Of a stretch of DNA of 64,000 nucleotides, positions 23,056 through 36,599 are shown in pieces (position 1 is the first letter of the stretch; each line of letters starts with the position of its first letter). The DNA comes from Bugula neritina (lineage: Eukaryota; Bryozoa; Gymnolaemata; Cheilostomatida; Bugulidae): positions 3,108,501-3,172,500 of the forward strand of contig OZ037772.1 of assembly GCA_964035545.1 (NCBI GenBank), in the 5' to 3' direction. The notes beneath the pieces were generated by a model that saw only the letters and a list, made by a program, of their open reading frames with translations, was not told the DNA's origin and searched no databases. The position numbers and the translations under genes were made by a program.

Positions 23056-23643
23056 AAACAATCATCTGAAGGGACAACTCCTGAAGCTCAATAAAGCTAT
23101 AGTACAGGAGGGTACTAGAAGATAAGTACATCTGTGCATTTTAATGACATATTTACCACAAAAGCTTTAACTTTATATTAATTTCTTGTGCAAATTGCAA
23201 TTTTTATTATATGAGGAGTATTGTACCAGTGAATTTTATCTCTTCATGAAAATATCTAGAATATTTACTATTTCTGGTATTATTTGAACTTTTAAAAAGT
23301 TTTTGTGTTTGTAAAGCTAATTAGGAATCAGTGCTTCCAACAAAGCAGCACTAATTAGTGTGGGTGGAGGTAATGATAAGTGTTCCTGCATCCTATTGGT
23401 GGTTTGAATTGTTCATTAGCTTCCATTGGTCCATTGTGGGATTGACCCAGTTGTGTGGCAAAAACCCAGCTGCAGTTGTCAGGCTTGCTAACCTAGCACG
23501 TAATTAATTATCAAAACAAACAATCAAGTGAGGTTGAGGTTATATTTACGGCCTGATCTACTGCCAATTTATTGCACATAGCAGCGCATTAGTTTTATAG
23601 CGAATGGTATTTGTAAGTTTTTGCTGTAATCAAAATTATTCAA

Positions 23644-25692
23644 ATGGCCAAAGCAAATGTTAGCCTGCTTGATCTAGATGACTATTCCGACAAGAATCTA
23701 GCAGCTCCGCTAATACAACCAGTTAGCAACAAATCATGTACTAGCAATGCAAAAGGTGAAATTGTGGCGCCAACCAAAACAAGGCCTGTACGCACAATTA
23801 AAGTTTCAAATCTTGGCAAAGAGAGCCAGAAAAATGAGCTGGCATTTTCACTATATGCTGCTATAAACAGAGAGCTTCGTGCTGTTGATGTTATTTTTAA
23901 AAGATGCCGTAATGATGCTTATATGTTAGATACTATTGATACTTGTGTTGCTGAAATAGAAACAAAAGCTGAGTCTATTACATCTGATTATGCTAAACTT
24001 TTGCAATTATCTGACAATAAAGTGGAAACAAAAATAGAAAAACACTTTGAGTCTTTTATTGGGGAAGTCGGTAAAATTACAGAAAAGATTCTAGAGATAC
24101 GACAAGGTATGGCTATCCAAGAGGAGAAATGCAAGGAACAGGAAGAGCTAGCAAGTAAGCAGAAATTATTGGAAGAAGAGCAGCGCAAGTTTGAAGAGTA
24201 TCTGGCTGAGAGGGAAAAGGTTCAACTGGTAGAAGAACAAGCCCGGCAACTACAAATGGCCGCCGCGGAATCCACACCACTGAACAGAAACTCAGTGAGA
24301 GATGAGAAGAATTTAGAAGTGCGCGTGATCAGAACTGACCCGATAGACTTGTGGTCTGCCCCCGCAACACCCCCAAACACTGATGTTAAACCCCGGGACA
24401 ATCTTCAATACTCAAGTGGCAATGAGAGAGCAAATCACGCATTCAAAACTAGCCAGTCAAGTGATGATTCCATCCGCCAACTCACCAATAAGATTGCTCA
24501 GGGAATCAAACTTACAAGGAAAGCAGATATTGAACCAGATATCTTCAAGGGCAACACTTTAGAGTTTGATGATTGGGAATGTGATTTTGACAGTTACTTA
24601 ACATCCATGGGCATAGAGGAAGGACCAGAAAGGTTGAGATACCTGAAGAAATATGTAGACGGCCCTGCAAAAGAATGTATTAGCGGACATTTTCTAATAC
24701 GAACAGAGCATAGCTACTACAAAGCACGTCAGAAGCTGTCCTCAAGATATGGTAACAAACTCGACGTAGCTCGATCAATGAAAAACAAACTAGATAACTG
24801 GAAGAAGATTGCAACAGATGACCACCAAGCCCTTCAGAAGTACGCAGATTACTTGGAGAGCTGCAGAAACGCTATGAGCTCAGTATCAGGGTTAACTAGC
24901 CTTGATGATGAGCATACTAATGAGAAACTTGCAAGAGTACTACCCGATTGGGCACATAAAAAGTGGGTAGCCGTGGTGCACCGCCTGCAAAAAACAGAAA
25001 TGCGATACCCCAAATTTTCCGAGTTCTCTTTATTTGTGGATGACTTAGCAGAAATGTGTTCTCTACCGTTGATGCAAAACACTGAAAGAAATGAGAAAAG
25101 AAGACCAAATACAAAATCATTCATGACTAACACAGCAAGCGCCCAGGAACCACGAAAGTGCCTGTACTGTCACCAAAAGGGTCATATCGTGGCTGAGTGT
25201 TTCAAGCTATGCGAGAAACCCTACAGCCAACCCATGAAATTTGTAACAAGTGAAATGCTGTGCTACATCTGTGCCCGGCCTGGCCATATGGCTACCAATT
25301 GTTTCTACAATGACAAGCAGATCTGCAGAAAGTGTAAAAGGCCTGGCCATGCTACATGCCTACACAAAACAAAAGAAGACTGGAATGAAGAGAACCAAGG
25401 AACAGAGCACAAAAGGCCTAGTAAATACGCCTCTCAACAGCCATCATCAGTACAGCAGAGTGGTGAACACGAGATGAAAAGGAGTGACATCCAAGCCTCA
25501 CCATCTAACTTTTCAACTTTACAAGTGCAGCAGAATGGCCTGACAGTCGATCGCCACCTTCAGCACAAGACAATAAAGATCAAACCAAACTCTCAAGTAA
25601 AAACACAAGAACGCCTACACATAACAAGATCTTCAACATGGGGATGCCTGTGTATGTGTCAACCACTGCTAATCCTAAAGCCAAGATTCTAG
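23644..25692 (+). CDS. gag: BEL/Pao Gag polyprotein
   Basis: 682 codons, ATG to TAG. Residues about 155-205 are a charged coiled coil. The region from about 295 to 480 matches the Pao-type Gag domain (DUF1759), with LEFDDWECDFDSYL and WKKIATDDHQALQKYADYLE. Three zinc knuckles follow: CLYCHQKGHIVAEC (about 506), CYICARPGHMATNC (about 540) and CRKCKRPGHATC (about 561, short spacing). It would bind and package element RNA in particles. The last codons overlap the protease frame, which lies in the -1 frame. Confidence 0.9.
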   Translation: MAKANVSLLDLDDYSDKNLAAPLIQPVSNKSCTSNAKGEIVAPTKTRPVRTIKVSNLGKESQKNELAFSLYAAINRELRAVDVIFKRCRNDAYMLDTIDTCVAEIETKAESITSDYAKLLQLSDNKVETKIEKHFESFIGEVGKITEKILEIRQGMAIQEEKCKEQEELASKQKLLEEEQRKFEEYLAEREKVQLVEEQARQLQMAAAESTPLNRNSVRDEKNLEVRVIRTDPIDLWSAPATPPNTDVKPRDNLQYSSGNERANHAFKTSQSSDDSIRQLTNKIAQGIKLTRKADIEPDIFKGNTLEFDDWECDFDSYLTSMGIEEGPERLRYLKKYVDGPAKECISGHFLIRTEHSYYKARQKLSSRYGNKLDVARSMKNKLDNWKKIATDDHQALQKYADYLESCRNAMSSVSGLTSLDDEHTNEKLARVLPDWAHKKWVAVVHRLQKTEMRYPKFSEFSLFVDDLAEMCSLPLMQNTERNEKRRPNTKSFMTNTASAQEPRKCLYCHQKGHIVAECFKLCEKPYSQPMKFVTSEMLCYICARPGHMATNCFYNDKQICRKCKRPGHATCLHKTKEDWNEENQGTEHKRPSKYASQQPSSVQQSGEHEMKRSDIQASPSNFSTLQVQQNGLTVDRHLQHKTIKIKPNSQVKTQERLHITRSSTWGCLCMCQPLLILKPRF

Positions 25693-28600
25693 TGTATGCA
25701 TTTCTTGACTCTGCATCAGATCACTCTTACATAACAAAAGACTTAGCCAAAAAGCTGAAACCACGACAGCTTGGAAGAAAATTGGTTGAAGTAGAAACGA
25801 TGATTGGTGAAGTTCAAAAGGAGGAAGTCAACATCTTTGGTGATATGCTAATTAAAGGATATTACGGCGGTGAAGTAGCTCTTTCATCTGCCTATGAATA
25901 AAACGAAATACCCAACTCCACTGGAGAATTTGCTAATCACACGAACATACTACAGCAACCGCACCTCAGCCACTTGGCCAGTAAACTGGCACCCCCAATG
26001 GACATACCAGTAGGTCTCTTGATTGGCGCTAACTGTACAATGGCCTCATTTCCATTGGAAGCTGTAAAAGGGGGTGATAACATGCCATACGCCCTTCGAA
26101 CGGAGCTTGGCTGGGCTGTGTTTGGTGTCGCGAAAAGCTCACACACCAAACAAAAGGTTCATGCAACTTGTCTTACTTTTGACGATAATGATGACAGCTG
26201 TTTGCTCTCACAAGAAGACTACAAGTTTATTGAGATATTAGATAGTCAAACAGCCATTAGTGAAAGCGGCAACTATATGATGCCATTGCCATTCAAGGAG
26301 CGCCCGACTCTCCCAAATAACTTTCAACAGGCAAAGAGAAGGCTAGAGGGCCTAGAGAAGCGCTTTATGAAAGACCCTGAACTGGAAGCTGATTATAAAA
26401 AATTTATGAATGAGCTACTGGAGCAAGATCTGGCTGAGCCAGTAGATGATAACAGTGGAGCAAATGGGGAAAGGTGGTACATACCACATTTTGCAGTGAA
26501 GCATCCCCAGAAGAATAAATTGAGGGTGGTGTTTGACTGTAAGGCCTCCTACCAGGGCACATCCTTGAATGACCATCTCCTGCAAGGCCCTGACCACATG
26601 AACTCCCTTATAGGAATACTGTGCCGTTTTAGGAGAGAGTCTATAGCAATCAGCTGTGACATACAGCAAATGTTCTATAACTTTCTTGTCACATCCGATG
26701 ACAGAGATTATCTCCGGTTCATTTGGCATGACCAACATGGCCAACATCAAACCTTCAGAATGAAGGTGCATCTTTTCGGTGCAAAGTCCTCCCCTGGTGT
26801 TGCAACATATGGCTTGAGAAAAATCGCACAGGACCACAGCTCTGTTTCCAATGCGGCCACAATGTTCATCAACCGTGACTTTTACGTCGATGATGGTATC
26901 ACCAGTGTTGCCTCAGAAGGCGAAGCGATTGCTCTTATAAATGCGGCTCGTGACATCTGCAGCAAGGGAAACTTGCGCTTACATAAGTTTGCATCTAACA
27001 GTGCAGAAGTTCTAGCAGCACTGCCAGAGTCTGAAAGATCTGTTCAGAACAAAGAGTTAATGGAGTTACTACCTGAACAACGCACCTTGGGTTTACAATG
27101 GGCCATGGAATCAGACACGTTCAAGTTTATCAATCAAATCCAGAACCGACAAAATACTAGACGGGGAATTCTATCAACAGTCAGTCAGTTATATGATCCA
27201 CTAGGATTCCTGGCTCCATACACACTCCTAGGAAAAAATATATTACAGCAGGTCAACAAGGCCAATCTGGATTGGGACGATCCAATTCCTGATACCTTAG
27301 CCGACAAATGGAGCAGGTGGATGGATCAGCTACCAGCCTTAGAACAAATCAGCATTCCAAGATGCTTGAAACCGAAGAATTACGGAGAAGTTGTAAGGCG
27401 TGAATTACACAACTTTTGCGATGCCAGTGAAGATGGAATTGGTGCGTGCTCATACATACGACAAATCAACAACAAAGGCAATGTGCAAGTCTCATTCTTG
27501 ATCGGAAAGTCAAGAGTAATACTATCTAAAGGACTTTTCACAATGCCTCGCTTAGAGCTTATGGGTGCTGTAATGGCTACTTATCTGAGTAAGATGCTTC
27601 ACAAGGAGCTAGATATGAAGTTTGATGCAGAGTACTTTTGGTCAGACTCAGAAATTGTGCTAGGATGGATAGCCAACACCACGAAGAAATATCATCCTTT
27701 TGTCCACAATCGAGTACGGGCTATTACATCCACCACAGAAGAAAAGCAGTGGTACGATGTGCCTGGACCTTTAAATCCAGCTGACATCGCTTCTCGGGGT
27801 AAACCCTGCGATCAACTCTCCAATACAAGCTGGTTCTCAGGACCAGGCTTTCTCAAGGAGCCTACAATCACCCTTTTAAACCAAGAGCAAAATTTCATAA
27901 ACAACCTTGATCCCCAAGATCCCGAGATAAAGAAAGCGAAAGTTATGCAAACCGCTATCAGACCAACTGGCATTATTGACAAATTTCTCAAGTTTTCCAC
28001 CTGGTCAAAGCTTGTACGCTCTATCACAGTCATCCGAAGCATTCATCGCAATGAAAAGAAGACCTGGTGTGTTAAACCATGTTCCGCAGAGAGTCTCCAT
28101 GAAGCTGAGACGAGAATTATCTCAGCCGTTCAGCAAAGCCACTACAAAGAGGACTACAGTACAGTAAAACAAGGACAGCAATTGTCAAAATCTAAACCTC
28201 TTGCTAACCTTAACCCATTCATTGATGGAGCCGGCATTATGCGTGTAGGTGGGAGGTTGCAGAGATCACAGGTGCTCAGCTATGAAGAGAAGCACCCCAT
28301 AATTCTCCCTCGTGATGCACATGTAACGTCTCTAATAGTCCGGCACTATCACAACAGCATTTATCACCTAGGGAGAACATCTACACTAAGTGCAATTAGA
28401 ACTGCAGGGTACTGGATTGTCGGAGCCACAAGACTTGTGAAGTCTATGTTGAGCAAATGTGTCACCTGCAACAGGCTGCGTGGCAAGCCTATTACTCAAA
28501 TCATGTCAATGCTACCCACAGAAAGACTAAATCCAACACCACCATTTACAAATATAGGCATAGACTGCTTTGGACCCTTTACCGTTAAAGACAGGCGGTC

Positions 28601-29459
28601 AGAAGTGAAAAGATGGGGCCTCCTTGTCACGTGCATGTACTCCCGAGCTGTGCATATAGAGTTGTTGCCGGATATGACAACAGATTCATTTCTGAACGCT
28701 TTAAGAACACTGATCTGCATCAGAGGAGCAATAAATATGATTTACTGTGACAGAGGGACCAACTTTGTTGGAGCTGACAACGAGCTCACAAGAGAACTCC
28801 ATGCGATGGACCAAGGGTCATCTGCACTAACAACATTTTTAAAGGAAAATCGAATCACCTTCCAGTTCAACGCGCCATATTCGAGCCATGCTGGGGGTGT
28901 TTGGGAACGCCAAATTCGTAGTGTATGATCTGTATTGGAAGGTATGAAATCTACAGGTAAGTACAACAGGCTGGATACACCGGGGCTCCGTACTGCCTTC
29001 TATGAGGCAATGGCTACGGTCAATAGCCGACCATTGGCGATAAACAGCTTGAGCGATCCTGAGGCACCTATACTCACTCCAAATCATCTACTCACATCAA
29101 AATCAAGACAGATAGGACCCCCACCAGGAAAGTTTGAGACCACGGAGATCTATGGAAGAAAAATGTGGAGAAAGGCTCAACAGCTTGCTGAAGAATTCTG
29201 GAGACTATGGAAAGTTGAATACATGCAGCAGATTACAAAGCGACAAAGGTGGGAGAACCAAACACGTGATGTTCATACAGGAGATCTAGTCATGCTTATA
29301 GAAGAGAACGTATTGCGAAATGAATGGCCCTATGGATTGGTCAAGAAAACGTTGAGAAGTGCTGATGGCAGGGTCAGAAGAGTGAAAGTAAAGACTAACG
29401 CTGGGACAACACTAGAGCGTCCGATACAGAAGCTAGTGCTGCTACAGGAGCAAGAGTAG
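25623..29459 (+). CDS. pol: BEL/Pao Pol (protease, RT, RNase H, integrase), interrupted
   Basis: One frame, -1 relative to Gag and overlapping its end. Aspartic protease with FLDSASDHSYI (about 25706). Reverse transcriptase with FYVDD (26880-26894). RNase H with CDASEDG, the Glu in RLELMG and YFWSDSE. Integrase with an H-H-C-C zinc region (CVTC near 28460) and the D, D and E of the catalytic core at 28563, 28749 and 28905, then a C-terminal DUF5641-like domain. Two in-frame stops interrupt it: TAA at 25899-25901, between protease and RT, and TGA at 28926-28928, just after the catalytic Glu in a place where Pao elements usually have Arg, so a C-to-T change fits. The first could be read through; the second removes the integrase tail. 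Confidence 0.9.
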
Positions 29460-29644
29460 TTATAGTAGCTAGCGACATCCAACTGCCACTGTATGAGGAT
29501 TACAGTGCATAGTTATAATATCCATATTTTACAATAGCCATTATATAGTTTCATGTTATTTTTATAAAAAAAAAAAAAAAAAATGAAATAAATAAATAAA
29601 AGCTAAAATAAAATTGTAAATTCTCTTTTAATTTTTGTAAAATT

Positions 29645-29654
29645 AAGGTGGGAG
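29645..29654 (+). other. Polypurine tract of the BEL/Pao element
   Basis: AAGGTGGGAG sits directly before the 3' LTR, where plus-strand DNA synthesis is primed. Confidence 0.75.
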
Positions 29655-30467
29655 TGTAGCAGTAGCTGGCAGCATGTTTACATGCACGCTGTGTGTATGC
29701 GTGTGTCATAGTCCATCGTCATAGCATATTAATAGCCCCTAAACAAAACAATAAATTCCTACAACTGCGCAGCAAAAGCCACAATCAATGAATCAAGTGT
29801 ATTGCAAAAGCCTAAGACAACAAATCTGCCAGAATATTTCTGTTCCCTTATTTGGAATTACTTGGGGCTGGTGGTGCAATTTGGGTGACCAATGGGATCT
29901 GGAACACATCATTTTTGTTTATTTGTTGTTTGTGTATTATTCTGCTGCTGTTGGAAAGCATTGGTTATCCTGATCAGTTTCAATTAGTAGAGCCAAAGAG
30001 CAAGTTATACTACTTATAATTTTACATTAAACAAGATATATATTACTATCTATTGAAACCTAAGAGCAGAAGCTGTATTATCAAGTTATCAGAGAAGTGC
30101 TAAAAGTTTGTCTGCTATTAATTTTTCTATCATTTATTGTCTTAATGCTGTAATATCGATACATTTAGCTTATATTATATGAAGTGGTTTATAGCTGACA
30201 TTATTTTTAATGAATTATTATGCAGTAATATTTTGCTTACTTTAATAATTTTTATGTGTGTTATTTCCTTACAGTTCTTATATTCTTGTACTTTATTTAG
30301 CCTTATATTGTGTGTATTTTATTTAGATTTCACGGTGTAGCTTTGTGAGCAAAAGTGTTATAAGTTGGAATAAAATACTAATAACTACACTCACAAGACA
30401 TCAGTTGAATTCCTAAACCTACTCTGATAAGCTTGCGGTTACTAGCAGACCTAACAAAACTGCTACA
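29655..30467 (+). repeat. 3' LTR of the BEL/Pao element
   Basis: 813 bp, same length as the 5' LTR, with three observed differences (C/T, A/C and A/G). It ends at the TCAAT duplication. Confidence 0.95.
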
Positions 30468-30680
30468 TCAATTATAATGATAATCATAATCATAATGATA
30501 GTTACCTCTAGTTACCTCCAGATTACGATCATGCTAGACCACTAGGTAGCAGAAGCGGCATGCCTCATATGTTTACGGTTGGTCAGAAAGTAAAATGCAT
30601 ACAATAGTCCATAAATTGGTTGCAGTGTGTGTTGCAATATTGTTTATCAGTACGGGTAAGTTAATCTGTCAATGTTTAGA

Positions 30681-30974
30681 TTATTTTGTGTGTAAATTAG
30701 TCTTGCAAGGATTGTTCCCTTTAAGGTCACGGATTGTCTGTGGCAAGAAGCTGTTATAATAGCAGTTATTATTGGTGCTGACTGATCTTGGCTGTCCTAG
30801 TGTTTGGGCCCCAGTTTGGATAAAACTTTCCGGGGTATTTATTAGTTCGTCATACGCTGCAGAGAGTGCTGGGTGATATTCTTCCTTTTGGAGTATCCTC
30901 ATAAGGAGTCTTAGTCGTTGAGTTCTTCTTTTTTCATCGAGGGCGGCCTCGTTATTGATAATGTCAATCACCAA
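30681..30974 (-). other. Unassigned open frame, 97 codons
   Basis: A minus-strand frame inside intron 1 of the collagen-like gene. The part ALDEKRRTQRLRLLMRIL then EEYHPALSAAYDELI has a helical, death-fold-like look, but I do not recognise a family and saw no splice donor at its end. It may be a gene fragment or chance. Confidence 0.25.
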
Positions 30975-32484
30975 TGATAATCATAATCATAATGATTATT
31001 ATTTATATTTATAAATTATTATTAATATTGATATTATAATTTTATGTTTATATTTTTGAGTTATACTTTAATAACAATATAACTATAATGATTGTCATAT
31101 ATCATTGAATTTGACATTTGATTTGTCATTTGATCAATTTTGACATCGATAAGTTGATAATAATTATTATTAACATAATGATAATTTTCTTGTTGGTGTA
31201 TTTTAAATAATAAAATCCTAATAGTAATAGTTGTAGCATAAGTATAAGTTTAAGTTAACGTCTAGGCACGTCTTGAGTTTGTGATGTAACTAAATCAATA
31301 TCAAGTTCAAGTTGTGATACCCTCATGATTATGATTATAATGATCTTTGTACTTTATAGAGCATGATATTTCTTATTATTATTCTAAAACAAATGTTCAT
31401 TTTCATACTTGTGTTGTTATTAAACTATATCAATAGCTAAAGGCCTGATTCTAGTTTTGAATGTTTAAAACGTACTTAACATACTGCACTTGCAGCTCTA
31501 TTTTTCAAAATTCATCCTTCAGTTAATAATGCTATATTACTAGTAACTTCTGCTACTTGGTAAGAATTTGCATACCATGCACTAAATCAACTTCATTGCA
31601 ACTTTGAGCAAAGTGAAGCTACATCTGTTATACTAATACCTTGGTGATATTTTCTGACATATCACTTTTTTTGCTAAGAAAGTTTCTACGGTCATGTAAT
31701 TCCCAACTTGTAGAAGGCATACAGTACTGACTTTTCTCTCTCGTCTATTACAGGAATATATGACATTACCTTCCTATTGCTCTTCAATTTTTTGTATTCA
31801 TATTTTTTTAAATTTGTAATTACACTACACTACTGTTGTTAGGTTTGGATTTTCTCCCACATTTACAATGACAAAAATGGATTTGATTTTCACACAGAGT
31901 CTGATATGCTGTTTAGCTGTGAAGGAACTGTTAGCTGTGGCACGAAACCATTTGAGGAAATTCTCCTGGCAGATGCACACTCAAGGCAGATGGAAAATCG
32001 TCTCGAATCAAACAAGTCGTTGTGAAACGATTTGAATTTTTCAAACAAGTGTGGTAACCAAACCTTGCACCAACTCAATGAAGTGTTCAATGGATCCATG
32101 TGGGCCTTCAAAGTGAGTTGGCTAATTTATTTGATATTTATTTTTATTCATTTGATATCTAGTGAAACTATTTGCAGTATGATTTGGTCGCCATGTTGCA
32201 ACTTAGAGTAACTATAACTTTGAGATTGTAAGCTAAAATTTACACAATATGTTCATTAAAACTGTTCTCTGCTTGTCACCAATTGCAATATTAACTTTCT
32301 CTATAACCCTGGATTATATTAGCTCAGTATAATTTTTTAGGCTCAGTTCCTTAGAATATAGTGTTTTATGGTTAATTCAACTTAGCATGTTATGCACCGT
32401 CTGCTAATTTTTAGATACGTGAGACATTTTTAGAGGTGTGAGCTATGATCAAACAGTCAATCTTTTTTTACTTTGCTCTGCTAT

Positions 32485-32805
32485 TCTTTCACCATATTCT
32501 ACACTATTTTACCTTATTCTTGCACACCATTTTTTACATTACATTACATTCTTATTTTTACCTACTCTTACACCACATTCTACCTTATTTCACCTTATTC
32601 TTGCACCATATTCTACATTATTCTACCTTATTCTTGCATCATATTCTACATTATTTCACCTTATTCTTGCATCATATTCTACATTATTTCACCTTATTCT
32701 TGCACTATATTTTATATTATTTTACCTCATTCTTACACCATATTCTAACTTATTCTTACACCATATTCTACCTTATTCTTACACCACATTCTACATTATT
32801 CTTCA
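32485..32805. repeat. Tandem repeat, about 33-bp T-rich unit
   Basis: Units like CACCTTATTCTTGCACCATA lead right up to the acceptor of the NRF-domain exon and may act as its pyrimidine-rich tract. Long open frames in all three plus frames are by-products. Confidence 0.8.
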
Positions 32806-34186
32806 AGTGTTGGATGCTTGGGGAAATCCACCGACCGGATTTTCCACTGGAATACTCAACTGGGCTGGTGACTACCAGGAGTGTGGTGCCATCAGATCTA
32901 CCTACGGAGAGAATGATGTCCCGGGTATGTTGCTCTATCAGGGGAGCTACTGTTCCGAGATACACCCTAACATGGCGGCCAATGACGGACAGGTACTAAG
33001 TCTATTTTAAGGTCACATCAGGTTTCTAAATTCAATTGCAGCTGCAAATTCCTTTTCAACTTTCAGTGTTTACAGGATAATGTGAGTTTTGGCAGCTTTC
33101 GCTGTCGGTATTTTGACCTTGATGAAAACTAGGTGGTGGAAAAATGAATAGCTTCAATATATGAGATGTTTTGTAGCTTCAATATGTGACATTTTTTGTA
33201 GCTTTAATATGTGAGATTTTTGTGTGTCATAAATATGAAAGGTTAAATCTTACATCAGTAGACTGGATAGTTGATGCTGTCAGATATTGAAACATAAATA
33301 AATAAGCCTTGATGGTATAAAGTTTAGACTATACTAAAATTTATGTTAGATTTCTTTCAGGCTACGTTACATCCAGAGCCTTTGCAGACACGCTGCCTGC
33401 AGCTCAGACACATGCAGACACCTGGCAATAGCTGTCAATGAACTGATTCACTAGTGAAATAATATTGATAGTGTCTTCCATGTGTCATGTTAGATTATTG
33501 GTATAATGAGGTTACATCAGTGATGATTAAAATTACTAGTCAGCCTAGTTCACAATAATGCCTTTGCTGTCTATTTCTCTATATTCTTTACATTCCACAA
33601 CACTGCTTGTCTATTTCTTTAAACCTCTACATTATAGCCTACGGCATTCATAGTTTACTGCATTAGATATGAAGTCATAGAATAAAAAAGTACCACGTTC
33701 TCATGAGTCTCACACAACCTCTGATTGGTTCTCATGAATCTCACACAACCTCTGATTGGTCTCACTACCTGTCTAATTACAAATATTGACAGAAGAAGAC
33801 TTTAGTTTATACAAAACATTCTCAATGCACTCTTCTAGAATACAAAGTTACAAGCTACAGGCTACAAAGTTATATAAGACATGCGTTATTGGAGGTGAAA
33901 AGGGTTTAATTTTCTCTTTTTATTTTGCTTTATTTACTGATTATAGATATTTATTTTGAAAAGATTTTGTCAACCACTGGGATTTTCTGTCTAATGCCAT
34001 GCTAACATGTCTATCTGATTGACAGGTGGGAGTGGCTTGGGTAGATGTGGGCGGAGTTGAACACAGGTTCCGGTGCGATGCGGAAGGAAACAGATATGGT
34101 GTGAATGACGACGAGTATTTAACTTTCAACCAGATGGAGTACTTGAATCAGGATAACCAATTAGTGTATGCTAACATCAGGTGTGT

Positions 34187-35033
34187 TACTACTAGTAATA
34201 CACATGATACTACTAGTAATACACATGATAATACTAGTAATACACATGATAATACTAGTAATACACATGATAATACTAGTAATACACATAACAATACTAG
34301 TAACACACATGATAATACTAGTGATACACATGATATTACTAGTAATACACATGATGATACTAGTAATACACATGATAATACTAGTAATACACATGATAAT
34401 ACTAGTGATACACATGATAATACTAGTGATACACATGATAATACTAGTAATACATATGATAATACTAGTAATACACATGATACTACACGTAATACACATG
34501 ATAATACTAGTAATACACATGATAATACTAGTAATACACATGATAATACTAGTAATACACATGATAATACAAGTAATACATATGATAATACTAGTAATAC
34601 ACATGATAATACTAGTAATACACATGATAATACTAGTAATACACATGATAATACTAGTAATACATATGATGATACTAGTAATACACATGATAATACTAGT
34701 AACACACATGATAATACTAGTAATACACATGATACTACTAGTAACACACATGATAATACTAGTAATACATATGATAATACTAGTAATACACATGATAATA
34801 CTAGTAATACACATGATACTACTAGTAATACATATGATAATACTAGTAATACACATAACAATACTAGTAACACACATGATAGTACTAGTAACACACATGA
34901 TACTACTAGTAATACACATGATATTACTAGTAATACACATGATAATACTAGTAATACACATGATAATACTAGTCATACACATGATAATACTAGTAATACA
35001 CATGATAATACTAGTAATACAGATGATAGGGCT
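34187..35033. repeat. 21-bp minisatellite, in frame with exon 4
   Basis: About 40 units of ACTAGTAATACACATGATAAT. Seven codons per unit, so the exon 4 frame stays open through it (34026-35075), giving repeats of NTHDNTS with one N-T-S glycosylation sequon each. Each unit also carries CTAGTAAT, a weak donor-like site. Probably intron, since a donor AG-GTGTGT precedes it at 34181. Confidence 0.85.
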
Positions 35034-35806
35034 AATAATAAATATTATGTCCAAAGCTTGAGGAGAAATCTGTGAACAAGTCAACAGTAGACATTGTGAC
35101 ATCCTTGGCAATTAAAATAACAAACTTCTTTATACCAACACTAGCTTGTTCTATTCTACTTTGAATACCCATATTATGAATATCTGACGTATGTTTTATC
35201 AGGAAACAGAGGACTGTGTGGTGGTCTATGGAGTAGAATACGTCTGCCTGAGAGTCCCAAACACTGATGCGGGCGGTGAGGTTAAGCAGTGTTACAAAGT
35301 CTGTACCTCTGAGGCTCAATGTCAAGGGATTCCAGGGTCCACCTGCCACCTTAGTGAGTTGTCTTCTCACAGCATACAGTTTATTAGTGTGTGTGTGTAG
35401 CAAGAGGAATATTCCTTGAAGTATGCTTATCAACTACCTAGTATGCTGAAAAAAATGTGGGTTTTTAGTGTATAAGTGCTTTCTGACTCTCATCAGTTTG
35501 TATAATACAAGAACCCAGTAGAATCACTGAATTGGTATAACATAGAGATATTATGTTTATCAGAAATGTACATGATGTAGCAGTGCAGCCCAATGAAGTC
35601 ATTCTGAAAGTTAAATGATGCTCTTTTAGACATTGCTCTGTAGAACTCAGACTGAGCATGTGACATCCAGGTTCCGAGTGTATAGCCATCAGTGGTGGAG
35701 ACGAAGGAGGTTGTTGGTGTACAGGGGGTACTCACTACTACAATGGAGCTTGTGTACCCGACATGACTAGTAAGTGTGTATCTACAGACAAGCAGAGTGA
35801 CAGATG

Positions 35807-35925
35807 AACTGACTGACTGACTGACTGACTCACTGACTCACTGACTCACTGACTGACTGACTGACTGACTGACTGACTGACTGACTGACTGGCTGGCTGG
35901 CTGATTGACTGACTGACTGACTGAC
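35807..35925. repeat. GACT tetranucleotide repeat
   Basis: A run of GACT with some CACT, GGCT and GATT variants in an intron of the collagen-like gene. Confidence 0.9.
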
Positions 35926-36599
35926 AGGTAAACAGATAGGTAAATATCGATCACATATATAGTGAAGCTACCAACTGAGACCCAGACTGTGTTTTGATTT
36001 AGCATATACTGGTATATGATATCTTTCTACAATATGTTTACAGTTTACTGTACAAAGTATAGTTCCATCAGATGGACTCACTCTACTAATGTGTAAGACT
36101 CATCAAGAATGTCTACCCAATCAGATCTGTGTTAATGAGGTGTGCACACTGACGTGTAAAAGTGTAAAAGTGACTCTGAGTGTGCATTCAACCAGGTTAG
36201 ATACTGCATACATGTCTCTATCATAGCAGCTAATTCTTTGACCATATATAAGAGTATGCAATTCTATGTCTATATATGGGAGTATTTATCTCTGTGGCCA
36301 TATATGGTAACGAATGTCCTTGTGCATGTCCATATTTGGCAATATGTATCCGCGTGACCATATATGGTGTGAAAATATTTTATGATGAACTGTTTCTATG
36401 ATGCATGTAGCTGTATGCGTTTATATGACCATATTATATAACAGCAATGTGAATAACAGTTGATGAATGTATGCATTTCTTCATGGCTGTATTTAGTAGT
36501 AAACTATCTCTATGTTCAGGATATAATATCTATTGAGCAGATTTTCTATTACACATCAGGTCTACTCTGACAGTAGCCTGTATACGTATAGATATCATT

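Larger units (their letters stand above)
22033..30467 (+). mobile_element. BEL/Pao LTR retrotransposon
   Basis: Two 813-bp LTRs in direct orientation flank gag and pol with the order Gag, protease, reverse transcriptase, RNase H, integrase, the BEL/Pao order. A 5-bp target duplication, TCAAT, lies at 22028-22032 and 30468-30472. I counted three base differences between the LTRs, so the insertion is recent. Despite this, the pol frame has two in-frame stops, so this copy may depend on others for movement. There is no envelope gene. Confidence 0.95.

Noticed and set aside
34148-35111. Minus-strand open frames rich in LLVLSCV and ITSIIMC
   Set aside because: Antisense readings of the 21-bp minisatellite.
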